Source of the DNA: Candidatus Aenigmatarchaeota archaeon
Lineage (GTDB): Archaea; Aenigmatarchaeota; Aenigmatarchaeia; QMZP01
NCBI GenBank assembly: GCA_017609145.1
Contig: JAFCEM010000041.1
Location: 1-6,942 of the forward strand
DNA: 6,942 bases
Direction: 5' to 3'
The notes under the pieces were generated by a model. The model searched no databases. It had not been told where the DNA came from and worked only from the letters and a program-made list of their open reading frames with translations. The translations under genes and the position numbers were made by a program. How positions within the stretch are numbered: the first letter of the stretch is position 1; every line of letters starts with the position of its first letter. Positions 1-5,985 of this stretch are shown one piece after another.

Positions 1-27
1 TTTCTTTATAATCTCACCCTCTTTCAT
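1..27 (-). CDS. 5' end of a gene coupled to gatA, possibly gatB (partial)
   Basis: Only the first nine codons are in the window (M-K-E-G-E-I-I-K-K), and the gene runs off the left edge. Its ATG overlaps the TGA stop of gatA in an ATGA tetranucleotide, the usual sign of translational coupling. A G-rich stretch (GGGGGGATT), which could act as a Shine-Dalgarno site, precedes it inside the end of gatA. Archaea often carry gatB next to gatA, so subunit B of the amidotransferase is the natural guess, but nine codons cannot show it. The existence of a gene here is fairly likely; its identity is inferred from context alone. Confidence 0.45.
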
Positions 28-1439
28 CCCAATCCCCCCTTCTCCAGAGCCCATGCAGCCCTCAGAATCTTGCATTCTTGGAGGTGGTCTGCCATTATAT
101 GCAGTCCTACAGGCATGCCATGGGCTGTGCCGCAGGGCACGGATACCATTGGTATGCCCGCAAGGTTCGGGGCGACTGTGAGGATGTCCATCATGTAGGC
201 CTCCTCGGGACTGAGCTTCTCAATCTCCGAGAATCTGGGCGCGACGACAGGCATGGTTGGCGCAACCAGCACATCGAAGCCCTCAAAAGCGCGCCTGAAC
301 TCGTTGATTATCAGGGTGCGGACCTTCATTGCCCTGAGATAGTACTGGTCCCTATACCCGGCCATCCTGGCATATGTGCCGAGCAGTATCCTCCTTTTTG
401 CTTCCTCACCGAAATACCTTGTCCTGACCTTTGAGAAGTATTCACTGAAGCTGCCCTGCAATGGTTCCGTAGGGCCATAGCGCATGCCACAGAATTTCGC
501 AAGGTTTGTTGAGGCTTCTGCGCATGCAATGATGTAGTATGTTGAAACAGCATGCCTGGTCATTGGAAGCGAAACCTCTTTGTAGCTCGCGCCTAGGGAC
601 TCCAGTTTTTTGATACCCTTCCATACCTGTTTGGCAACGACATCATCAACACCACTTCCAAAATACTCCTTAGGTACCCCAATTTTCATTTTTTCTGCGC
701 CCTTTTTCAGATAGTTCTTGTAGTTCTGTGACTTCCTGTTAATGGACGTCGAGTCCCTGGGGTCATGGCCAGCTATTATCGAAAGGATCAGGCTGGCATC
801 CTCCACACTCTTTCCCATTGCTCCTATCTTGTCCAGCGAGTTCGCATAGTCTATGAGCCCGTACCGTGAGACCATCCCGTAGGTTGGTGTCAGTCCCACG
901 ACGCCGCAGAAGCTGGCCGGACAGGAGATGCTCCCGCCTGTTGACTCGGCAAGCGCAATGTGCGGGAAATCCAGTGCGGCTGTCAGTGCCGCTGCGCCAC
1001 CGGAGCTTCCTCCTGCGCACCTTGAAGTATTGTGCGGGTTCTTGGGTACGCCAAAACCGGAATTCGTGGAAAAGGTGCCGAAGCCGAATTCATCCTGGTT
1101 GGTCTTTCCTATCACGAACCCGTTCTGTTCCTTGATCTTCGAAACCGTAGTGGCATCGAACGGCGGCTTATAGCCTTCCAATATCCTGCTCCCGGCAGCG
1201 GACTGCATGCCCTTCACACAGATACAGTCCTTCACGGAAACAGGCAAACCGGCAAGCCCGGTTTTTTTGATTGACTTAAGCTGTGCAGACTCGGGTTTCA
1301 TGAATGTTGTGAAGACCCTGAACTTCTTATCGAGTTTCTCTAGCTCCCTGAAAAGGTGTGAATAGAACCGCTCAAGGTCTATTTTACCGCGCTTTGCGGC
1401 AGATATGAACTTTTTGACATCCATTTTTCTGTAGTCCAT
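24..1439 (-). CDS. gatA: Aspartyl/glutamyl-tRNA amidotransferase subunit A (GatA)
   Basis: This is the amidase subunit of GatCAB, which releases ammonia from glutamine (or asparagine) so that Asp-tRNA(Asn) or Glu-tRNA(Gln) can be amidated in the cytoplasm. In archaea GatCAB usually serves Asn-tRNA, while GatDE makes Gln-tRNA. The 471-aa protein is a normal length. The amidase-signature catalytic triad is visible: Lys70 in PVSVKD, the cis-Ser at Ser145 in the glycine-rich AGGSSGG motif, and the nucleophile Ser170 in ESTGGSIS, followed by FCGVVGLTPTYG. The spacing fits known amidases to within one residue. The start at 1439 has no Shine-Dalgarno site, but a TATA-like box lies about 27 nt upstream, which suggests a leaderless mRNA. 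Met6 is a possible alternative start. The 3' end overlaps the next gene by 4 nt, and pop5 is divergent on the other side. Confidence 0.95.
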   Translation of the reverse strand: MDYRKMDVKKFISAAKRGKIDLERFYSHLFRELEKLDKKFRVFTTFMKPESAQLKSIKKTGLAGLPVSVKDCICVKGMQSAAGSRILEGYKPPFDATTVSKIKEQNGFVIGKTNQDEFGFGTFSTNSGFGVPKNPHNTSRCAGGSSGGAAALTAALDFPHIALAESTGGSISCPASFCGVVGLTPTYGMVSRYGLIDYANSLDKIGAMGKSVEDASLILSIIAGHDPRDSTSINRKSQNYKNYLKKGAEKMKIGVPKEYFGSGVDDVVAKQVWKGIKKLESLGASYKEVSLPMTRHAVSTYYIIACAEASTNLAKFCGMRYGPTEPLQGSFSEYFSKVRTRYFGEEAKRRILLGTYARMAGYRDQYYLRAMKVRTLIINEFRRAFEGFDVLVAPTMPVVAPRFSEIEKLSPEEAYMMDILTVAPNLAGIPMVSVPCGTAHGMPVGLHIMADHLQECKILRAAWALEKGGLG

Positions 1440-1472
1440 ACTATCTTATATGAAATTGTGGATAATATTAAT
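1440..1472. promoter_or_regulatory. Divergent promoter region between gatA and pop5
   Basis: This gap of about 33 nt must serve both directions. On the minus strand AATATTAT (1462-1469) is centred about 27 nt before the gatA start. On the plus strand TTATAT (1446-1451) is centred about 24 nt before the ATG at 1473. Neither start has a Shine-Dalgarno site, so both transcripts may be leaderless. The perfect palindrome ATATTAATAT (1465-1474) overlaps the gatA TATA-like box and the pop5 ATG. The two TATA-like elements sit so close that bound factors would probably interfere. The assignment is by eye, from spacing and AT content. Confidence 0.5.
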
Positions 1473-1835
1473 ATGCCCAGCATGAAGCTGAAGAAGATGC
1501 CAAGTATGAGGGAAAAGAGAAGATACATAGTCTTCAGGCTGCACTCAAAAGAGCCTGTTACGTTTGCGGATGCCAAAAATGCCATAACAAACTCCGTGAT
1601 TAACTGGCTGGGTGACAATGAAATGGCACGGGCACGCATCTGGGTCATAAAGAACCTCTGGAACCAGAAGGAGCAGATCGGATTTGTCCGCTGTTCGCAC
1701 AGATTCGTTGATAAGATAAAAGTTGCACTGGGTCTGGTTCATCAGATAGGTGACCAGAAAGTCATAATCCAGAGCATGAAAGTCACTGCAACGATTAAGT
1801 CTGGAAAACAGTTACAAAAACCAAAAAATAAATAA
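1473..1835 (+). CDS. rnp2: RNase P protein component 2 (Pop5)
   Basis: This is the archaeal Pop5 subunit of ribonuclease P. It binds the catalytic RNA, usually as a Pop5-Rpp30 pair, and helps cut the 5' leader from precursor tRNAs. It is recognised from the characteristic order of motifs: REKRRYIVFR near the N-terminus, NSVINWLGD, the block WVIKNLW, then GFVRCSHRFVDKIKVALGL and a C-terminal beta strand segment ending VTATIKSGK. The length of about 120 aa is typical. The start is uncertain. The ATG at 1473 lies 24 nt after a TATA-like box and would be leaderless. The ATG at 1482 (M-K-L-K-K-M-P-S) looks more like known archaeal homologues. A GTG at 1458 is too close to the promoter element to be likely. 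It is the only plus-strand gene in the window and converges with alba. Confidence 0.93.
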   Translation: MPSMKLKKMPSMREKRRYIVFRLHSKEPVTFADAKNAITNSVINWLGDNEMARARIWVIKNLWNQKEQIGFVRCSHRFVDKIKVALGLVHQIGDQKVIIQSMKVTATIKSGKQLQKPKNK

Positions 1836-1860
1836 AAATCGGAAACCTTGCGGTCCCGAT
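1821..1860 (-). terminator. Hairpin plus T-rich tract after alba
   Basis: Bases 1838-1842 (ATCGG) pair with 1856-1860 (CCGAT), and inside them ACC (1845-1847) pairs with GGT (1852-1854) around a TTGC loop, with a small internal bulge. Read on the minus strand, the hairpin is followed at once by TTTTATTTATTTTTT (1823-1837). That resembles an intrinsic-type terminator and also supplies the T-run at which archaeal polymerase stops. It lies 23 nt past the alba stop, and its T-tract overlaps the last codons of pop5. On the plus strand the hairpin is followed only by a mixed T-rich stretch, so any role for pop5 is weaker. Confidence 0.6.
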
Positions 1861-1883
1861 ATTTCTGCTATCTTTTGTTCACA

Positions 1884-2213
1884 TCACTTTTTTAGTGTTA
1901 TGTTTATAGCCGATACATTTAGTTTGTTACCCTTTTCATCGGTTATCTCTTCTGTGTTTGTTGATATATCCTTTTTGACATCGCTTACAAATTTGTTATT
2001 TACGACCTCTGCAACATCTACAGCCCTTGAAATTGACCTGCCTCTTGCCTTTATCTTGACTTCATTCACTCCGCTGTTGAACTGCGTTATCACTGCAAGA
2101 ACATAGCTCATTGTCGGTTTTTTCCCAACGAAGATTACGTTGTCTGTTGCTTTTTCTGCGGGCTTTTTAGTCGCTTCTGGTGCAGTCGTCTGTTCTTCTG
2201 TTGTTATTGCCAT
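1884..2213 (-). CDS. albA: DNA/RNA-binding chromatin protein Alba
   Basis: Alba is a small dimeric protein that coats archaeal DNA and also binds RNA. The 109-aa product has the family core: NVIFVGKKPTMSYVLAV, with the paired lysines Lys31-Lys32 that correspond to the DNA-contacting and acetylatable Lys16-Lys17 of Sulfolobus Alba, then the strongly conserved VKIKARGRSISRAVDVAEVV, and the C-terminal strand NVSAINITLKK. Residues 1-24 form a Thr/Ala/Pro/Glu/Lys-rich tail, about 15 residues longer than in Sulfolobus Alba. The start at 2213 is chosen because GGAGGTGA lies 4 nt upstream. A longer in-frame reading from 2300 would run across the promoter and lacks any such site. The gene has its own promoter and follows the SLT gene by 76 nt. 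Confidence 0.95.
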   Translation of the reverse strand: MAITTEEQTTAPEATKKPAEKATDNVIFVGKKPTMSYVLAVITQFNSGVNEVKIKARGRSISRAVDVAEVVNNKFVSDVKKDISTNTEEITDEKGNKLNVSAINITLKK

Positions 2214-2262
2214 CTTGTCACCTCCGGTTAAATTGCGTATTGCTGATGCAATTGTTATATAT
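2214..2262 (-). promoter_or_regulatory. alba promoter, 5' leader and Shine-Dalgarno site
   Basis: TATATAAC (2254-2261, minus strand) is a good archaeal TATA box. Transcription would be expected to start about 25 nt downstream, near 2230, giving a leader of roughly 17-20 nt that contains GGAGGTGA (2218-2225) four bases before the ATG. Among the genes here with a recognisable promoter, this one combines a TATA box with a strong Shine-Dalgarno site, which fits high expression of an abundant chromatin protein. No hairpin or T-run separates it from the SLT gene, so read-through from the pilin-like cluster is possible. Confidence 0.65.
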
Positions 2263-2289
2263 TGGCCCGATATTTTTTTAAAGGTTATT

Positions 2290-3909
2290 TTATGCGCCAC
2301 ATGATTCTTTTCCGCTTTTATATTCGTTATAACACCATATCACTTTTTCTACATAATCCTGTGTTTCTGACGGGAAGCTGGACTCAAGCTCGTTCCATGT
2401 AGGGTCATTATTTTCTGAGTTTTCAATTATACGGTCTGTTCTCCCCGGACCGGCATTGTAAGCAGCCAGCGCAAACTCGATAGGGTCGTTACTCTTGTAA
2501 GAATAACGTTCTTTCATTTCATAAAGATATTTTATGCCGCCTTCTAGGTTCTCTTCCCAGATACATGGATTGACACCCAAATCTTCAGCAGTGCTCTCCA
2601 GTAACTGTGTAAGACCAAATGCATCTTTTGTTGAGGACAAAACCTGGCCCGTGTTTGGATCACAGTGTCTAAAGCGGCTCTCCTGCCAGATGAGTGCCCT
2701 TATCAGGTGGGTCTCTAAATTATACTTTGACGGAACGATTTTTGATACTTCATCCAGTATTGTGTTTTCTCTCTCCGACTGATCTTTCCCTGCTGGTCCT
2801 GTGCATTCAAAACCACAAAGCACTGTTGCGTCAATGGGATGCTTCCCCACAAGGAACACAAAGCTCAGGGGTTCCATGGAGAGCTTTTCGCCGTCATAGA
2901 CAGGGAATGTTTCGCTGCCGCTCTTTGTGATTGTTATTTTTGCAGCTACATCCACTTTATAAGTGAAGTCGCATTTTCCTGTGTTGTCCACATACGGGGT
3001 ACAGTTCACGGCTGTTATTTCAATGTCACTTATCATGGGCTCGAATTTTATGGAATATCCGTTTTCCGAAATCTCCGAGCTTATTGCGGAGGAAAACACC
3101 TCTTTCAGATGTGTTTCTGCGTCATGAATGGAATCGAATGAACCAAGACCAGCCTGTTCCACAGCAGAGCTGAATATCTCATCAGGGTTGGAACCCTGGA
3201 CACTTGAACCAAGTGTTCTCGGCCATTTGTCAAGCTCATCAAAGAAACCATTAAGCCTTTGCACAATATCAAGTTCCTCGTCGCACAGGCCCAATATGAT
3301 ATCAGAGGCCTGGTCAACAAGCTCAAAATACTCTGTCTCATAAGTCTTCTCAATATCAATACTGCGCATGAGGGATATCTTTTTTGCAGAGCCCGAGACT
3401 GTTGCTGTCATCTTGTTGTCCGTGAATGCGGAGAAAACCAGCGAGTTGCCATTTCTTTCGGTTTCCATGTCAAGCAATGGTATTATTATGTTATAGTTGA
3501 GGAAAATATACCCTGCAGATGCATATTTATTTATGTTGGACTCCGTGCAGTTTTTAATGTTTTCCAGAATTTCATCATCATTCAGGGGCTCTGCTGACTG
3601 TACATTGATATTGTACCACGAGGCATACTCCCTGCTACCAATGATTTTTCGGGATTCATCAGGCACTGTGCAGAAACCACCACGCTGTGCAGTATCATAC
3701 AGGGCCTGCCATACAGAGTAATCCATTGCCGTGTTCATATAAATGTCTGCGGCCTTCAGGGAATTCTTCATGGCATAAATCTCAAACTGTATGCTGGCCT
3801 TTTCTGTAATGCCTTCGCCCCATTTCCATGTAAGCCCTATTGAGCTAGCTATAGTAACAGTTATGAAAACCAGCATTATTGCAGCCATTATTGACGAGCC
3901 CTTTTTCAT
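2290..3909 (-). CDS. Membrane-anchored pilin-like protein with C-terminal SLT lytic transglycosylase domain
   Basis: This 539-aa protein is the last gene of the pilin-like cluster. The N-terminus is M-K-K-G-S-S followed by a hydrophobic helix at about 8-26, so it is anchored in the membrane with the rest outside. It may be a prepilin, although Ser at +1 is atypical. Residues about 30-370 are a long region I do not recognise. Residues about 385-530 are a GH23-type SLT domain with its motifs intact: the catalytic Glu410 in IWQESRF, FGLTQLLESTA at 431-441, NLEGGIKYLYEM at 454-465 and LAAYNAGPGR at 481-490. The family cleaves the MurNAc-GlcNAc bond of peptidoglycan, forming 1,6-anhydro ends. Cysteines near 303/313, 365/369, 416/449 and 526/537 suggest disulfides. 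The start has GAGGTGA 3 nt upstream, overlapping the end of the previous gene. The fold and catalytic motif are clear; the substrate in an archaeon is unknown. Confidence 0.88.
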   Translation of the reverse strand: MKKGSSIMAAIMLVFITVTIASSIGLTWKWGEGITEKASIQFEIYAMKNSLKAADIYMNTAMDYSVWQALYDTAQRGGFCTVPDESRKIIGSREYASWYNINVQSAEPLNDDEILENIKNCTESNINKYASAGYIFLNYNIIIPLLDMETERNGNSLVFSAFTDNKMTATVSGSAKKISLMRSIDIEKTYETEYFELVDQASDIILGLCDEELDIVQRLNGFFDELDKWPRTLGSSVQGSNPDEIFSSAVEQAGLGSFDSIHDAETHLKEVFSSAISSEISENGYSIKFEPMISDIEITAVNCTPYVDNTGKCDFTYKVDVAAKITITKSGSETFPVYDGEKLSMEPLSFVFLVGKHPIDATVLCGFECTGPAGKDQSERENTILDEVSKIVPSKYNLETHLIRALIWQESRFRHCDPNTGQVLSSTKDAFGLTQLLESTAEDLGVNPCIWEENLEGGIKYLYEMKERYSYKSNDPIEFALAAYNAGPGRTDRIIENSENNDPTWNELESSFPSETQDYVEKVIWCYNEYKSGKESCGA

Positions 3910-3912
3910 GAT

Positions 3913-4368
3913 TCACCTCTTTATCTTTACTGAAGCCTTCAGGCTTCCGCTCCGGGCACCCGGAGCCGGTATCTCCATCTCGTACTCATCACCGTTCGAG
4001 GCGTCCCCTTTGCTTAATGTTATATCCTGCATGCCCGAGTATTGAAGCGTCAGGACGTATGAATCATGTATCTTATCAAGAGTTTCCTTTATTTCATCGC
4101 TTACATCCGAGTATGTATTGGATGCGAGCATTCTGCCCAGCAATACCATACGGCTTTCACCGGTTCCTGATTCTGCCAGGCTCAGGAGCTCTGTTCCTCT
4201 GTTGTCAATATCGACATTGATAAGGATGTTTTTTTTGGCAGTAACCATACCCTTGGAAATCAAGGAGCCTGTAATGAACAGCAGTGCTGATGAAAATATG
4301 AAAACAATGGCCAGCAATACCAGGCCAATCTGCCCCTTGCGTCTGCCGCGACTACAAAATCTGGACAT
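3913..4368 (-). CDS. Pilin-like protein with class III signal peptide (151 aa)
   Basis: The N-terminus is a textbook archaeal prepilin signal: a basic leader ending R-R-K-G, then Q-I-G-L and a hydrophobic helix to about residue 34. Cleavage is expected after Gly12 by a PibD/EppA-type peptidase. The mature protein has the helix and a head of about 105 residues with probable beta strands (SYVLTLQYS, EYEMEIPAP, SLKASVKIK). The start at 4368 is chosen because GGAGG lies 4 nt upstream. An in-frame GTG at 4392 would add eight residues and has no such site. The gene overlaps the end of the preceding 143-aa gene by 17 nt and ends 3 nt before the SLT gene, so translation of the three is probably linked. 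I do not recognise the head domain. A minor pilin or pseudopilin is the best description. Confidence 0.8.
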   Translation of the reverse strand: MSRFCSRGRRKGQIGLVLLAIVFIFSSALLFITGSLISKGMVTAKKNILINVDIDNRGTELLSLAESGTGESRMVLLGRMLASNTYSDVSDEIKETLDKIHDSYVLTLQYSGMQDITLSKGDASNGDEYEMEIPAPGARSGSLKASVKIKR

Positions 4369-4783
4369 ACATCCTCCCCAGGTGTATTTCACTGCCGTCT
4401 TTTATGTTCACAAAAATCTCATGGTCAATGCCTTTGGAACCTTCAAAGCCGAAAAACCAGTTGTTGTCCGTTTCTTTCTCAAAGTCCGTTACCTTCAGGC
4501 CGATATCCAGCGAGCATAGCTGGCATATTGCGCATACATCTTTACCGTCATTATACTGCAAAAAGCTCCATTCAATGTAATGGTTTTCTTCTCCAGCAAA
4601 ACAGGCCTCTATCATATTTGCAATGTCCACCGAATTCATATCTTCGATGCCCGATTCCACGAAATCTGCATAGACTTTCATCTGGCTTACCAGGCCAAGC
4701 CCTGCCGTGAAAATTGCCATCATGCAGATAACCACTGAGAATATGGTTGCTGCTATGTCCAATGGAAAGGCAGCTTTCAGCAT
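4352..4783 (-). CDS. Small membrane-anchored pilin-like protein with a CxxCxxC cluster (143 aa)
   Basis: The protein starts M-L-K-A-A-F-P-L-D-I and continues as a hydrophobic helix to about residue 31, followed by an extracellular part. The leader resembles that of the preceding gene product (K-A-S-L-P-V), hinting at a shared signal, though neither fits the strict prepilin pattern as I know it. The outer region has Cys61 and the cluster Cys84-x2-Cys87-x2-Cys90, which could form disulfides or bind a metal, then beta-rich sequence ending GRMYVQIL. GAGGTG lies 8 nt before the ATG. The start overlaps the previous stop by 7 nt (ATGCTGA). The family is not recognised. The N-terminal plan and tight packing in the cluster support a minor pilin or pseudopilin role. 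Confidence 0.75.
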   Translation of the reverse strand: MLKAAFPLDIAATIFSVVICMMAIFTAGLGLVSQMKVYADFVESGIEDMNSVDIANMIEACFAGEENHYIEWSFLQYNDGKDVCAICQLCSLDIGLKVTDFEKETDNNWFFGFEGSKGIDHEIFVNIKDGSEIHLGRMYVQIL

Positions 4784-5187
4784 TCCTTTTTCACCTCTAT
4801 TTGTTCCGTGTCAGGTTCTTTTATTATGCAGATGTTTTTGGTCGAGTAGAGTGTGGTCTCCTTAACAGGTGTGAGAAACAGATTTTCCACCTCATGTGTT
4901 TTTCCTGCACTGTCCGTGTAGCTCACTGTGAGTATGTAATCAGGCTCGTCATAGGATATGCTAAGGTCATAAGAACCGTACAGTTCGAATTCTGCCATAC
5001 CCTCATCCAGAAGTGAAAGCGCATTTGCAGCCGCAGTTATCTGGTATGCTACTGATGACTGTTCTATGGCGAGTGATGCACTGTCGCTGCTTGCAGCCAG
5101 ATTAGTGGTCACAAACATCATCAAGACTCCGATCAGTATCACCCCTATGAACATTATGACTTCTGCTACAGGAAGGCTCGCTTTCAT
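4777..5187 (-). CDS. Small membrane-anchored pilin-like protein (136 aa)
   Basis: The sequence M-K-A-S-L-P-V-A-E-V leads into a hydrophobic helix ending near residue 28, then a head domain with alternating hydrophobic strands (YDLSISY, DYILTVSY) and two cysteines near the C-terminus (Cys120 and Cys136), a possible disulfide. A Glu a few residues into the helix recalls the conserved Glu5 of bacterial type IV pilins, but the match is loose. The start at 5187 is chosen because its ATG overlaps the upstream TGA as ATGA and sits 8 nt after GGGGATGAT. An ATG two codons earlier (5193) is the alternative. The product is unrecognised, and the pilin-like call rests on architecture and neighbours. Confidence 0.75.
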   Translation of the reverse strand: MKASLPVAEVIMFIGVILIGVLMMFVTTNLAASSDSASLAIEQSSVAYQITAAANALSLLDEGMAEFELYGSYDLSISYDEPDYILTVSYTDSAGKTHEVENLFLTPVKETTLYSTKNICIIKEPDTEQIEVKKEC

Positions 5188-5828
5188 GTGCATTTATCAT
5201 CCCCTATCTTCTCAACCGTGTAATACGTGTTTCCCTCTTCGCTTGTTCCTGTTTTTCTCAGGCGAATGCAATAGCTTTGGGTACCGCTGAAACCCTGTGC
5301 ACCGTCCAGTGTTATTGGGTCCCCGCCTGGTTCCTCAAATGTGTCTTTTGGCGAAGACAATGGTATGCAAAACGCATCCAGCATCTTCAGTTTCTTGAGG
5401 ACCCATTCCTTGATTTGGTTCTTCATATTGGACCACTTGCTGCTCCAGTACTCCCATCCCCAGAAGCCTTCCGCCTCTTCAATATGGGGGCCTACTATTA
5501 TGTATGCGTTATAGCCATCAACACATTCCAGAAAATCCGGGATTTCAAGGTCTTCCTGCAACAGACGTTCCCTGTTGATAAAAAGCATGCTACCGACGCA
5601 ATCACCCAGCGTGACGGTTATTGGGTCTGAATATGCGGCACCGGACATGAGACTGAGCTTATGGAACTCTGTCTTAAGGTCCTGCGCTGTATTCAGGGCA
5701 TCCTCCATACATTCCCCATACAAAATTCCTACAATATTATTCTGTATATGAATAATTATGAATACGGCGAGTGGAATGCCAACAATGAAAAAAATCAATA
5801 CTCCAATCGCAGCAGCTCCCCTTTTCAT
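5184..5828 (-). CDS. Pilin-like protein with six cysteines (214 aa)
   Basis: The N-terminus M-K-R-G-A-A-A-I-G-V fits the prepilin motif (R-G followed by Ala-Ala) and leads into a long hydrophobic helix to about residue 28, so a class III signal with cleavage after Gly4 is likely. The outer part has six cysteines (40, 77, 102, 154, 187, 213), an even number that suits three disulfides, and a tryptophan-rich segment at about 123-142. I do not recognise a known domain. No Shine-Dalgarno site precedes the ATG. A TATA-like box about 30 nt upstream suggests it begins a leaderless transcript. Its stop overlaps the next start in ATGA, linking it to the following 136-, 143-, 151- and 539-aa genes. Confidence 0.8.
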   Translation of the reverse strand: MKRGAAAIGVLIFFIVGIPLAVFIIIHIQNNIVGILYGECMEDALNTAQDLKTEFHKLSLMSGAAYSDPITVTLGDCVGSMLFINRERLLQEDLEIPDFLECVDGYNAYIIVGPHIEEAEGFWGWEYWSSKWSNMKNQIKEWVLKKLKMLDAFCIPLSSPKDTFEEPGGDPITLDGAQGFSGTQSYCIRLRKTGTSEEGNTYYTVEKIGDDKCT

Positions 5829-5850
5829 ATAAATACTTTATTTTTGTGGC

Positions 5851-5862
5851 TTAAATTTTATA
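5851..5862 (-). promoter_or_regulatory. TATA-like box inside the pilin-like cluster
   Basis: TATAAAATTTAA on the minus strand lies between the stop of the 37-aa gene (5871) and the start of the 214-aa gene (5828). Its centre is about 29 nt before that ATG, and no Shine-Dalgarno site is present, as expected for a leaderless mRNA. It would let the five larger genes be transcribed separately from the two tiny ones. Judged by eye. Confidence 0.5.
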
Positions 5863-5870
5863 CCAAAGAA

Positions 5871-5984
5871 TTACCCTAAAATTTTTGTGGTCACTATCAC
5901 TATGATTACTGCAGCAACAATGGCTAAAATTACCATCAATAACTGAAAAAACGAACTGGCTGTTATTTGACCTCTTTTCTTCAT
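5871..5984 (-). CDS. Very short pilin-like protein (37 aa)
   Basis: The product begins M-K-K-R-G-Q-I-T-A-S, an excellent archaeal prepilin signal with predicted cleavage between Gly5 and Gln6. The rest is a hydrophobic helix (FFQLLMVILAIVAAVIIVIV) and a short tail T-T-K-I-L-G. After cleavage only about 32 residues remain, so there is no globular head. GGTGGT lies shortly before the ATG, within the end of the preceding gene, and the ATG comes one base after that gene's TAA (TAAGATG). The Q-I motif is the same as in the 151-aa gene of the cluster. It could be a headless major pilin, similar in plan to short Flp/Tad pilins, or a small membrane peptide. Its reality rests on the signal motif and gene packing. 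Confidence 0.72.
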   Translation of the reverse strand: MKKRGQITASSFFQLLMVILAIVAAVIIVIVTTKILG

Positions 5985-5985
5985 C

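Noticed and set aside
2214..2300. N-terminal extension of Alba by 29 residues from an ATG at 2300
   Set aside because: The extension crosses the TATA box and Shine-Dalgarno site, overlaps the end of the SLT gene, and does not look like Alba sequence.
4369..4392. GTG start adding eight residues to the 151-aa pilin-like protein
   Set aside because: It has no ribosome binding site, while the ATG at 4368 has GGAGG 4 nt upstream and gives a normal-length prepilin leader.
4118..4519. Plus-strand open frame of 133 codons across the pilin-like genes
   Set aside because: It lies antisense to two genes with clear signal peptides and ribosome binding sites, its translation has no recognisable domain, and it crosses the junction between them.
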